Source: Mycetocola saprophilus (GTDB lineage Bacteria; Actinomycetota; Actinomycetes; Actinomycetales; Microbacteriaceae). Taken from it: a stretch of DNA of 64,000 nucleotides. A program made the translations under genes and the position numbers. A model generated the notes under the pieces. The model made no database searches. It was not told the origin of the DNA and worked only from the letters and a program-made list of their open reading frames with translations. The stretch spans positions 186,001-250,000 of the forward strand of contig NZ_JOEC01000002.1 of the NCBI RefSeq assembly GCF_000718085.1, written 5' to 3'. Positions 36,762-44,011 of the stretch are shown piece after piece (within the stretch, counting starts at the first letter, position 1; each line of letters opens with the position of its first letter).

Positions 36762-37130
36762 CTAGGCGCGGTCGTGGAGGGTGATCTGATAACCGTCGAG
36801 GTCGGTGAACGTGAACGTGCGCCCGAAGGGACCATCGATCGGGGCGGCGGTAATGGTGTGCCCATCGGCGCTCAGCGCGTCATGGATCGCCTGAACCTCG
36901 GTGGCGTACAGCCAGATCGCGACGCCGATTCCCGGCTGGGGGACGGCATCCAGGTTGGTGCCGGGCAGCACGCTCCGCAGCGCAAATGCGATCGGCTTGG
37001 TTTCGAACACCACGGCGTGCGGGGGACCGGCGGGGGAGCGGGTGAGGCCGAGGTAGTGCTGGTAGAACGCCTGGGAGGCGTCCAGATCGCGAACCTGCAG
37101 GGAGATGAAGTCGGGACCGAGAGCGGGCAT
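36762..37130 (-). CDS. VOC-family (glyoxalase/bleomycin resistance-like) protein
   Basis: This is a 122-residue protein with the paired beta-alpha-beta-beta-beta fold of the vicinal oxygen chelate superfamily. The N-terminal half reads ISLQVRDLDASQAFYQHYLGL and the C-terminal half ends in TFTFTDLDGYQITLHD. Members include glyoxalase I, dioxygenases and antibiotic-binding proteins; the function here is not assignable. ATG 37130 follows GGAAGGA. It is divergent from a MarR regulator with two operator-like repeats between them, so it is probably induced by a small toxic or oxidising compound. Confidence 0.85.
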   Translation of the reverse strand: MPALGPDFISLQVRDLDASQAFYQHYLGLTRSPAGPPHAVVFETKPIAFALRSVLPGTNLDAVPQPGIGVAIWLYATEVQAIHDALSADGHTITAAPIDGPFGRTFTFTDLDGYQITLHDRA

Positions 37131-37149
37131 GTGGATATTCCTTCCGAAG

Positions 37150-37167
37150 ATGTCAGTTATCTGACAC
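37150..37167. promoter_or_regulatory. MarR operator 1
   Basis: ATGTCA-N6-TGACAC, an inverted repeat in the 63-bp gap between the VOC and marR genes; it matches operator 2 in arm sequence and spacing. Confidence 0.65.
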
Positions 37168-37177
37168 GGATCAATCT

Positions 37178-37195
37178 ATGTCATACTACTGACAT
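37178..37195. promoter_or_regulatory. MarR operator 2, overlapping the marR start
   Basis: ATGTCA-N6-TGACAT, a perfect inverted repeat centred 28 bp from operator 1 and overlapping the ATG at 37194. Autorepression is likely. Confidence 0.7.
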
Positions 37196-37652
37196 GAGTC
37201 AAGACGGCGAGATCATCCACCTCGATACCTCCCTGGGCTACCGGTTGAAGGAGGCATCAACCGCGCTGCGACAGGCGATGGAGGAAGCCCTGCGTCCGCT
37301 GGGTATGACCATCACCCACTACTCCTGCCTCGAACTCCTGGCCCAGCGCCCGGGGCTTTCCAACTCCGAACTCGCCCGCGGATCGTTTGTCACGCGTCAG
37401 TCGATGAACGTCTTGCTGCACACCCTCGAGCGGGAGGGACACGTGACTCGGCCCGACGAAGCGCCGGTGGGAAAGGTGCTCCCCACCAGCCTGACCCCGC
37501 TCGGGCGACGGGCCCTGGAGCGGGCCAGTGCCGCCGTTCGCGGTGTGGAGCTGCGCATGCTGGACGGACTCACCGAGACTGAACGCGGCGATGCGATGCG
37601 CATCCTGGAGAGCATGATTCGTTCCCTGCGTGGGGAGTCCGCACCGCGCTAG
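37194..37652 (+). CDS. MarR-family regulator
   Basis: This is a 152-residue winged-helix regulator. The recognition helix region is LSNSELARGSFVTRQSMNVLLHTLE and the wing follows (VTRPDEAP...LPTSLTPLGRRAL). The ATG at 37194 is chosen from the homologous N-terminus (MSQDGEIIHLDTSLGYRL) and because the frame upstream runs antisense through the VOC gene. CATACT lies 6 nt upstream and could be a leaderless -10. Its two likely operators cover both promoters of the divergent pair. Confidence 0.9.
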   Translation: MSQDGEIIHLDTSLGYRLKEASTALRQAMEEALRPLGMTITHYSCLELLAQRPGLSNSELARGSFVTRQSMNVLLHTLEREGHVTRPDEAPVGKVLPTSLTPLGRRALERASAAVRGVELRMLDGLTETERGDAMRILESMIRSLRGESAPR

Positions 37653-37663
37653 CTCGCGGATAC

Positions 37664-37700
37664 ACGAAGCCCCGGCCGAGAATCTCGGCCGGGGCTTCGT
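37664..37700. terminator. Bidirectional terminator
   Basis: A near-perfect 17-bp stem (ACGAAGCCCCGGCCGAG and complement) lies between converging marR and the HAD phosphatase gene. Confidence 0.85.
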
Positions 37701-37709
37701 GAGTGCGCG

Positions 37710-38522
37710 CTAGGCGATGGGTTCGTAGTTTTCGCTTTCCGCGGGCGGGTGCAGCAGGTCCTTGACGCTGTTCAGGATCTCGTCCGGACGGAACGGGTAG
37801 CGACCGATCTCCTCGTCGTCGCTGATGCCGGTGAGCACCAGCACGGTGTGCAGTCCCGCCTCGATGCCGGCGACGATGTCGGTGTCCATGCGGTCACCGA
37901 TCATGCCGGTGTTCTCCGAGTGGGCGCCGATCTTGTTGAGGGCGGAGCGGAACATCATCGGGTTGGGCTTACCCACCACGTAGGGCTCAAAGCCGGTGGC
38001 CTTGGTGATCAGCGCGGTGATCGCGCCGGTCGCGGGCAGCGGGCCCTCGCGGCTCGGGCCGGTGGCGTCGGGGTTGGTGGAGATGAACTTGGCACCGCCA
38101 CTGATCAGGCGGATGGCCTTGGTGATCGCCTCGAATGAGTAGTTGCGGGTCTCGCCCACCACCACGTAGTCGGGGTTGGTCTCGGTCATGATGAAGCCGG
38201 CCTCGTGCAGCGCGGTGGTGATGCCGGCCTCGCCGATCACAAACGCGGTGCCGCCCGGCTTCTGGCTCTTCAGGAAGGCGGCGGTGGCGAGGGCCGAGGT
38301 CCAGATACGGTCCTCGGGGACCTCGAGACCGGAGGAGCGCAGGCGCGCGCTCAGGTCACGCGGGGTAAAGATGGAGTTGTTGGTGAGCACCAGGTAGGGC
38401 TTGCCCTCGTTACGCCACTGCTCGAGGAGCTCGGCGGCTCCGGGGATGGCGCGGTTCTCGTGCACGAGAACGCCGTCCATGTCGGTCAGCCAACATTCGA
38501 CTTCGGCGCGCTTCTGCGTCAT
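37710..38522 (-). CDS. HAD-superfamily phosphatase, NagD-like
   Basis: This is a 270-residue phosphatase of HAD subfamily IIA. The nucleophile motif is LTDMDGVLVHEN (D14 and D16), motif II is VLTNNS, the lysine of motif III is in VVGKPNPMMF, and motif IV is MIGDRMDTDI. The cap domain lies between motifs II and III. NagD-like enzymes act on nucleoside monophosphates, sugar phosphates or phosphoglycolate; the substrate cannot be fixed. The ATG follows GGGAG on the minus strand. Confidence 0.9.
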   Translation of the reverse strand: MTQKRAEVECWLTDMDGVLVHENRAIPGAAELLEQWRNEGKPYLVLTNNSIFTPRDLSARLRSSGLEVPEDRIWTSALATAAFLKSQKPGGTAFVIGEAGITTALHEAGFIMTETNPDYVVVGETRNYSFEAITKAIRLISGGAKFISTNPDATGPSREGPLPATGAITALITKATGFEPYVVGKPNPMMFRSALNKIGAHSENTGMIGDRMDTDIVAGIEAGLHTVLVLTGISDDEEIGRYPFRPDEILNSVKDLLHPPAESENYEPIA

Positions 38523-38660
38523 CGGTACTGCTCCCTCTACTGGGTGAACGGGTCAGTCCCAGTCTATGGGACCACGATGCCCGGACGGCTGCACGGTTTC
38601 CCCGAAGCATGCCCGTCGGGCGCGTCGGATCGGGGCCCAGAGTGCGCCGGCAAGGGTCGA

Positions 38661-39326
38661 CTAGTGACCGGTGGAGACCCAGATCATCTCGTCGGCCCCG
38701 ATGGACAGCACGATGTTGGTGGTGCCCACGCGCAGCACCGGGGTCGGCGACAGGGTCACCAGGGTGATGGTGCTCCCCGGCCCGATCCCGTGCTCGGCCA
38801 GCTGGCGCAGCATCTCGGGATCCCGGTCGCGAATGCGCACCACGGTGACCTCGCTGCCCGGGGCGCAGTGCGCAAGGGTTGTGGCGTTGGGGCGGATGAC
38901 CTCGCCGTCGGCGGTGGGGATCAGGTCGCCGTGGGGGTCGATGGTGGGGTTGCCCAGGCGTTCGGCGATGGCGTCCAGCAGGCGGTCGCTGATCGAGTGT
39001 TCCAGCACCTCGGCCTCATCGTGTACCTCGTCCCACGTGTAGCCCATCTCGTTCACGAGCCAGGTTTCGATCAGCCGATGCCGGCGAATCACCGCCAGGG
39101 CCCGCAGACGTCCGGTCTCGGTGAGGCTGATCGCCCCGTACCGCACGTGGTCGGCAAGCCCGGCGGCGGCAAGCTTCTTGACCATCTCGGTCACGGTCGA
39201 GGGGGCCAGGCCCAGCCGGGTCGCGAGCACCGAGGGGGTGATCGGGGCATCCTGCCACTCGGTGAACGAGTAGATGGTCTTCAGGTAGTCCTCGTGGGCG
39301 TCCTCATAGCGGGTGCTCAGCGGCAT
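38661..39326 (-). CDS. DtxR/MntR-family metal-dependent regulator
   Basis: This is a 221-residue metal-sensing repressor. The N-terminal winged helix (YEDAHEDYLKTIYSF, then LAPSTVTEMVKKLAAAGL) is followed by the metal-binding and dimerisation helices (RRHRLIETWLVNEMG, then EAEVLEHSISDRLLDAI) and a C-terminal SH3-like domain. ATG 39326 follows GAGGAG. It lies last in a metal ABC transporter operon, which indicates MntR-like manganese (or zinc) control rather than global iron control. A 7-bp inverted repeat (GGGTCCG/CGGACCC, 39359-39385) sits just upstream. The likely target is the palindrome at 42120-42137. Confidence 0.88.
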   Translation of the reverse strand: MPLSTRYEDAHEDYLKTIYSFTEWQDAPITPSVLATRLGLAPSTVTEMVKKLAAAGLADHVRYGAISLTETGRLRALAVIRRHRLIETWLVNEMGYTWDEVHDEAEVLEHSISDRLLDAIAERLGNPTIDPHGDLIPTADGEVIRPNATTLAHCAPGSEVTVVRIRDRDPEMLRQLAEHGIGPGSTITLVTLSPTPVLRVGTTNIVLSIGADEMIWVSTGH

Positions 39327-39430
39327 CGGGCTCTCCTCGGTGGCCCGCACCGGGTAGCGGGTCCGTATCCAGGGTACCCGGACCCCCGCGAATTGCCGGG
39401 AGGGATGGTGAACTCAGCCCTGCTGCCCGC

Positions 39431-40333
39431 CTAATTCACCCCGACCAACACCCCCGATTCCGGTGCCCGCGAGGTCTGCGCCGCCCGGCGGGAGCGCAGG
39501 GCGCTCGGTAGCAGGCCGCCGCGTGGGCCGAGGATCAGCGCGAGCATAAACAGCGCGGCCTGAGTCAGCACCACAACCCCGCCCACCGAGGCGTTGAGAT
39601 AGTACGCCGCATAGACGCCCACCATCGAGGAGAGCAGCGCGGAGGCCACGGCGATGGGCAGGATGCGGGACATGCGTCCGCTCACCAGTAGTGCGGTGGC
39701 CCCGGGGATGATGAGCATCGCGACCACCAGAATGATCCCCACCGTCTGCAGGGTGATGACCACCACCAGGGCCAGGATCAGCAGCAGCAGGATCCGCAGC
39801 CCGCGCACCCGGATGCCCAGGGTGTGTGCCTGAACCGGATCGAACGCGTACAGGGTCAGGTCGCGTCGCTTGAGTAGGAGTACCGCGCCGCTGGCGAAAC
39901 CCACGATCGCGACCAGCAGCAGATCGTTCACGCCGACCCCCAGAATGTTGCCAAACAGGATGTGGTTGAGATCCACCTGACTGGGGAACACCGAGTTGAC
40001 GGCGATCCCCAGCGCAAACAGGCTGGTGAACACCACACCGATCGTGGTGTCGGATTTCAGGGTGGTGCGGGACTGAAGGGCACCGATCAGCCCGACCGCC
40101 CCGGCCCCAAAGATGAAGGCTCCGAGGGCAAAGGGCACCCCGATCATGTGGGCGAAGACCACGCCGGGAAACACCGCGTGGGAGACCGCGTCGCCCATCA
40201 GCGACCAGCCGATCTGCACCAGCCAGCAGGAGAGCAGCGCACACACACTCGCCGAGATCAGGGTGGCCACCAGGGCGCGGGACATGAAGCCGTGGCTGAG
40301 GGGCTCGGTAAACCAGGTGAGGATGTCGGTCAT
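39431..40333 (-). CDS. Metal ABC transporter permease (ZnuB/MntB family)
   Basis: This is a 300-residue ABC-3 family permease with about eight to nine membrane helices. It has the conserved GDAVSHAVFPG near the N-terminus and, later, LTLYAFDPVQAHTLGI, VVITLQTVGIILVVAMLIIPGATA. The start at ATG 40333 is chosen because GGAG precedes it at good distance; an upstream TTG at 40375 overlapping the ATPase stop is possible. With the ATPase and binding protein it forms a manganese/zinc importer. Confidence 0.92.
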   Translation of the reverse strand: MTDILTWFTEPLSHGFMSRALVATLISASVCALLSCWLVQIGWSLMGDAVSHAVFPGVVFAHMIGVPFALGAFIFGAGAVGLIGALQSRTTLKSDTTIGVVFTSLFALGIAVNSVFPSQVDLNHILFGNILGVGVNDLLLVAIVGFASGAVLLLKRRDLTLYAFDPVQAHTLGIRVRGLRILLLLILALVVVITLQTVGIILVVAMLIIPGATALLVSGRMSRILPIAVASALLSSMVGVYAAYYLNASVGGVVVLTQAALFMLALILGPRGGLLPSALRSRRAAQTSRAPESGVLVGVN

Positions 40334-40364
40334 GCTGAATCTCCAGAGGTCGGGGGAAGACGGG

Positions 40365-41189
40365 TCACGGGGCAACCCCGAAGGTGAGGGCCAGGTTTTC
40401 CGGACGCAGGGCGGTGGCGGGGTCGCCGTGGAAGAGGATCCGCTTATTCAGCAGGATCACCTCGTCGCACAGTTCGGGGATTCCGGCGAGGTCGTGGGTG
40501 GCCACCAGGAGGCTGCGGCCCTCGTCGCGCAGTTCGCGCAGGACGCCGGTGATCAGGGTTTGCGAGACCGCATCCACACCGCCGAAGGGCTCATCCAGCA
40601 GCAGGATGCGCGCATCCTGGACGATGCCGCGTGCCACAAACGCCCGCTTACGCTGTCCGCCGGAGAGCGCCCCGATGGGACGGTCGGCGAGGTCGGTCAG
40701 GCCCACCCGCTCCAGGGCGGCGGCGACCGCCGCGCGGTCGGCGGCGCGGGGCCGGCGGGTGAACCCCAGGTGGCCGTAACGCCCGAGCATCACGACCTCG
40801 CGCACGCTGATCGGGAAGTCGCGATCGATCACCTCGGTCTGCGGGACAAACGCCACCAGCCCCGCGGGGCGGGCGGCGGCCGGGTCCTTCCCCAGCAGGC
40901 GGATCTCGCCGCGTGCGCCGGGCAGCATGCCGATCAGCGCCGAGAACAGGGTGGATTTGCCCGAGCCGTTCATCCCGACCAGCCCGGTGACGCTGCCCGG
41001 AGCGAGGTCCAGGGTGACGCCGGAGAGGGCGATCACCGACCCGTAGGCCACGTGTAGGTCACGCACGTGGATCGCGGCGGCGCTCGCCGAGGCCTCCGTG
41101 GTGCGCGGCTCGCCCGCAAGATCGCCGCTGGCGGTGGCGGTGGCGGGGACGGGGGCGGCCGGGTGCTGTCCCGGGGTCCGGGCGCTCAT
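40365..41189 (-). CDS. Metal ABC transporter ATP-binding protein
   Basis: This is the 274-residue ATPase of the metal importer. Walker A is GMNGSGKS (72-79), the Q-loop is in VAFVPQTEVID, the signature is LSGGQRKR, Walker B is ILLLDEPFGGVD and the H-loop is LLVATHDL. The N-terminal 38 residues are an Ala/Pro-rich extension not usual in the family. The ATG overlaps the stop of the binding-protein gene by 4 bases. Confidence 0.93.
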   Translation of the reverse strand: MSARTPGQHPAAPVPATATASGDLAGEPRTTEASASAAAIHVRDLHVAYGSVIALSGVTLDLAPGSVTGLVGMNGSGKSTLFSALIGMLPGARGEIRLLGKDPAAARPAGLVAFVPQTEVIDRDFPISVREVVMLGRYGHLGFTRRPRAADRAAVAAALERVGLTDLADRPIGALSGGQRKRAFVARGIVQDARILLLDEPFGGVDAVSQTLITGVLRELRDEGRSLLVATHDLAGIPELCDEVILLNKRILFHGDPATALRPENLALTFGVAP

Positions 41190-42100
41190 CGGCTCAGCCC
41201 GTCGGCGATGAGGTCGAGGTCATAGCGCAGCAGTTCGAGATAGCTGCCAACCGGGGGACCATCGGAGAGTGAGTCGACATACAGTGGCCCGGCCAGGGTT
41301 GCACCGGTCGCCGCGGCCACCTCGCCCTGGGCCTTATCGCTCACCGTGGACTCGCAGAACACCGTGGGCACTTGGCGTTCGCGCACCTGGGCGATCAGAT
41401 CGGCCATCTGCTGCGGGGTACCCTCGTTTTCCTGGTTGACCGCCCAGAGGTAGCCTTCCTCTAATCCGGCGTCCCGGGCGAGATAGCTAAAGGCACCCTC
41501 GCAGGTGGCCAGGAAGCGCCGGTCCGCGGGGATCGTGGACAGTCGCTCGCTCAGCCCGTCCCGTACCTCGCCAATCCGTGCGGCATAGGCCTCGCCGCGG
41601 CGGGTGAATTCCTCGGCGTGCTCGGGCACCAGATCACCGAGGGCGCGGGCAATGTTGTGCACGTAGACCTGTCCGGCGGCCGGGGACATCCAGGCGTGCG
41701 GGTTGGAAGCACCGGCCTTATCGCCGACGGTGATCAGGATCGGATCGATCCCCTCACTCAGAACCACCCGCGGCACGTTCGGGGTGAACTGGTCAAACCA
41801 GCCCTCCAGCGCGAAGCCGTTTTCCAGCAGCAGTGAGGCACCGGCCACATTGCGAATGTCGTGAGGTGTGGGCTCATAGCCGTGGACCTCGGCACCGGGT
41901 TTGGTGATTGATTCGACCCGGACGCGGTCTCCACCCACCTCGCGGGCCATATCGGCGATCACCGTGAAGCTGGTGAGGACGAGGGGCTTTTCTCCGGCGG
42001 TGGGCGTGGTGTGGCCGCCCTCGTCCAGCAGGGAACAGCCGGTGAGGCCAAGGGCGGTCAGGGCGGTGAGAGCGATCAGGCGCAGGGTTGGTCGGGTCAT
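41186..42100 (-). CDS. Metal-binding lipoprotein of ABC transporter (cluster 9, Mn/Zn type)
   Basis: This is a 304-residue lipoprotein with lipobox LGLTGC (C22). It captures Mn2+ or Zn2+ outside the membrane. Candidate ligands lie in the family positions: His in AEVHGYEPTPHD, His in SNPHAWMSP, Glu in AVNQENEG and Asp in PLYVDSLSD. No His-rich loop, as seen in ZnuA, is present, which favours manganese. It is first in the operon. The ATG has no ribosome binding site but TATGGT lies 6 nt upstream. Confidence 0.92.
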   Translation of the reverse strand: MTRPTLRLIALTALTALGLTGCSLLDEGGHTTPTAGEKPLVLTSFTVIADMAREVGGDRVRVESITKPGAEVHGYEPTPHDIRNVAGASLLLENGFALEGWFDQFTPNVPRVVLSEGIDPILITVGDKAGASNPHAWMSPAAGQVYVHNIARALGDLVPEHAEEFTRRGEAYAARIGEVRDGLSERLSTIPADRRFLATCEGAFSYLARDAGLEEGYLWAVNQENEGTPQQMADLIAQVRERQVPTVFCESTVSDKAQGEVAAATGATLAGPLYVDSLSDGPPVGSYLELLRYDLDLIADGLSR

Positions 42101-42106
42101 GGAGAA

Positions 42107-42137
42107 ACCATAGCTTAACTTTTCGGTGCACCGAAAA
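42107..42137 (-). promoter_or_regulatory. Promoter and MntR-like operator of the metal ABC operon
   Basis: TTTTCGGTGCACCGAAAA (42120-42137) is an 18-bp perfect palindrome. It covers the predicted -35 (TTCGGT, 42130-42135), 17 nt before the -10 TATGGT (42107-42112), which is 6 nt before the ATG. A DtxR-type protein bound here would block RNA polymerase. The regulator encoded at 38661 is the natural candidate. Confidence 0.7.
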
Positions 42138-42176
42138 CTTTCCGTGACCGATGCCGGAATTTGCGTGTGGGGCGGC

Positions 42177-42191
42177 TACGCTTAGGGGATG
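42177..42191 (+). promoter_or_regulatory. Leaderless promoter (-10 TACGCT) for SpoU methyltransferase
   Basis: TACGCT (42177-42182) lies 6 nt before ATG 42189. Confidence 0.5.
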
Positions 42192-42824
42192 ACCGAGCCG
42201 CAGGATGCCCCGACCCATGAACTCTCCACCGCCGGAGTGGGGCCGTGGGTGGGTGAGTGGCCCGAGGAAGACCACTTCGATCACGAGCTGCTGCAGCACG
42301 GTGACACCCGCAATGTGATCGACCGCTACCGGTTCTGGAAGATGGAGGCGATCGTCGCCGACCTCGACGAGCACCGCCACCCGTTCCACGTGGCCATCGA
42401 AAACTGGCAGCACGATATGAACATCGGCTCGATCGTGCGCAGCGCCAACGCATTCGGCGCGGACACCGTGCATATCGTGGGCCGTCGGCGCTGGAATAAG
42501 CGTGGGGCGATGGTGACCGATCGCTACCAGCACGTGATCCACCACGAGTCCATCGAGGCCCTGGTTGCCTGGTGCGCCGCCAAAAACCTGCCGATCATCG
42601 GCATCGATAACGTGCCCGGATCGGTGATCCTGGAAACCTTCGAGCTACCCGAGCGCTGCCTGATGCTCTTTGGCCAGGAGGGCCCGGGCCTCTCGCCCGA
42701 GGCGATTGCCGCCTCCGAATCCGTGGTGGAAATCACCCAGTTCGGTTCCACTCGCTCGATCAACGCCTCGGCCGCCGCCGCGGTGACGATGCACGCGTGG
42801 GTCATGCAGCACGTCGCGTTCTAG
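42189..42824 (+). CDS. SpoU/TrmH-family RNA methyltransferase
   Basis: This is a 211-residue SPOUT-fold enzyme that transfers a methyl group from SAM to ribose 2'-OH of rRNA or tRNA. The three SpoU motifs are all present: motif 1 in NIGSIVRSANAFGA, motif 2 in LMLFGQEGPGLS, and motif 3 in GSTRSINASAAAAV. It lacks an N-terminal L30e-like domain, so is a short form. The target nucleotide is undetermined. It is divergent from the metal transporter operon. Confidence 0.92.
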   Translation: MTEPQDAPTHELSTAGVGPWVGEWPEEDHFDHELLQHGDTRNVIDRYRFWKMEAIVADLDEHRHPFHVAIENWQHDMNIGSIVRSANAFGADTVHIVGRRRWNKRGAMVTDRYQHVIHHESIEALVAWCAAKNLPIIGIDNVPGSVILETFELPERCLMLFGQEGPGLSPEAIAASESVVEITQFGSTRSINASAAAAVTMHAWVMQHVAF

Positions 42825-42851
42825 TGACGGTGCCTGCGGGCGAGTAATGTT

Positions 42852-43211
42852 CTAGGCTTCGGCGGCGGCCGCTTTTTCGGCCGCGCGTGTGCCGATGCCC
42901 AGGCTGCCCGCGACCCAGGCGAGGATCCAGCCGGCCCCCACGAGAACCACGATATAGCCGGTCTCGATCGGGATAAATGCGGCGATGACGCCGCTAATTG
43001 TCGCGCCGATTCCGCCGATCATCGTGGGCTTTGCGACCGCGCGATGCGCCGCGTCCCAGGCCGCATCGGATTGCAGGGTCGTCGGGTTGCGCACGCCCAT
43101 CAGCATGTTGCGCTTGAGCCTGCCCTGGCCTCCGCGCCAGCCCATCCAGGTGATGAAGATTCCTCCGATGGTGATGGGGATCGCGGTCAGCAGTGACGTC
43201 AGTGTCTCCAT
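42852..43211 (-). CDS. SdpI-family small membrane protein
   Basis: This is a 119-residue membrane protein with three hydrophobic segments and the SdpI signature in the first cytoplasmic loop (GVRNPTTLQSDAAWDAAHRA). SdpI of Bacillus confers immunity to a cannibalism toxin, but most members have no known role. The start has TAGGCT 6 nt upstream. No toxin gene is adjacent, so an immunity role is not implied. Confidence 0.75.
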   Translation of the reverse strand: METLTSLLTAIPITIGGIFITWMGWRGGQGRLKRNMLMGVRNPTTLQSDAAWDAAHRAVAKPTMIGGIGATISGVIAAFIPIETGYIVVLVGAGWILAWVAGSLGIGTRAAEKAAAAEA

Positions 43212-43223
43212 GCCTCAAGCCTA
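43212..43223 (-). promoter_or_regulatory. Leaderless promoter (-10 TAGGCT) for the SdpI-like gene
   Basis: TAGGCT on the minus strand (43218-43223) lies 6 nt before the ATG ending at 43211. Confidence 0.5.
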
Positions 43224-43247
43224 TGATCTCAGCGCATAACTTGCGAT

Positions 43248-43287
43248 TTTTGTACCGACGAGTCTAAACTGACTAGTCAGTACAAAA
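43248..43287. promoter_or_regulatory. TetR-like operator before the YhgE/Pip locus
   Basis: Two 17-bp inverted arms (43248-43264, 43271-43287) match at 15 of 17 positions. Inside, ACTGACTAGTCAGT (43268-43281) is a perfect 14-bp palindrome. It lies 20 bp before the first gene of the locus; the TetR protein at 46256 is the likely ligand. Confidence 0.7.
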
Positions 43288-43306
43288 GATGAGAAAGGTC
43301 ACGATA

Positions 43307-44011
43307 GTGACGGCACTGCTTCAGGCGAATGACATCGCCCTCAACGCGGCTCGTGGTTCGGTCTACGGCCCCCTCAATTTCACCCTCGACGCACCCTTCG
43401 GTGTGGTGACCGGTACCCGCGGCAGCGGCAAGACCTGCTTCCTGCTCACCGCGGCGGGCCGGATGAAGCCCAGTTCGGGCACCCTCACCGTGCGCGGTGC
43501 CGAGGGCCTGAGCGCCCTGCGCAACCAGAGCGCGATCGCCGGGTTCGACGGGATCGACACCCTGGAGGAGGCCGTCACCGTCGGTGATGCGGTCACCGAA
43601 CGCGCCCGCTGGAACGCCCCCTGGTACGCCCTGGTGCGCCGCTTTGACGACGTCGCCGTGGTGCGGGCGCTGGTTCCCGCGTTTGGGTCCCACCCGATCC
43701 CCGCCGCCAAAACCATGATCTGGGACCTCGATGAGGACACCAAGCTGTTGCTGCGCATCGGCCTGGCCCTGATGGACGCCCCCGACGTGCTGATCGTGGA
43801 CGGCATCGACCACGTGCACGACCTGCGTGCGCAGGCCGCCGTGATCACCCGCCTGGGCGAGATCGCTGCCTCGGGCATCGGCGTCCTGGTTTCCGCCTCC
43901 GCCTTTGAACCCGCACTGTATGCCGGCGTGAGCGTCCCGGTCACCGAAATCCCGGTGTCCCAGGCCTCCCCGGCCCCCCACGCTCAGACCCTCCTGGAGG
44001 AACTCGTATGA
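43307..44011 (+). CDS. Degenerate ABC ATPase-like protein of YhgE locus
   Basis: This is a 234-residue protein with the overall layout of an ABC ATPase but with decayed catalytic motifs. Walker A is intact (GTRGSGKT, about residues 35-42). The signature LSGGQ is replaced by LDEDT, Walker B reads VLIVDGIDHV with Gly in place of the catalytic Glu, and the H-loop position is VSASAF with no His. GTG 43307 follows AAAGG. Its stop overlaps the ATG of the YhgE/Pip gene by 4 bases. It probably binds nucleotide but may not hydrolyse it in the standard way. Whether it drives, regulates or only scaffolds the membrane partner is unknown. Confidence 0.75.
   Translation: MTALLQANDIALNAARGSVYGPLNFTLDAPFGVVTGTRGSGKTCFLLTAAGRMKPSSGTLTVRGAEGLSALRNQSAIAGFDGIDTLEEAVTVGDAVTERARWNAPWYALVRRFDDVAVVRALVPAFGSHPIPAAKTMIWDLDEDTKLLLRIGLALMDAPDVLIVDGIDHVHDLRAQAAVITRLGEIAASGIGVLVSASAFEPALYAGVSVPVTEIPVSQASPAPHAQTLLEELV

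Noticed and set aside
42852..43211. SdpI-like protein as an immunity gene of a bacteriocin system
   Set aside because: No small toxin or export gene is adjacent and the gene has its own promoter; most SdpI-family proteins are not in toxin loci.
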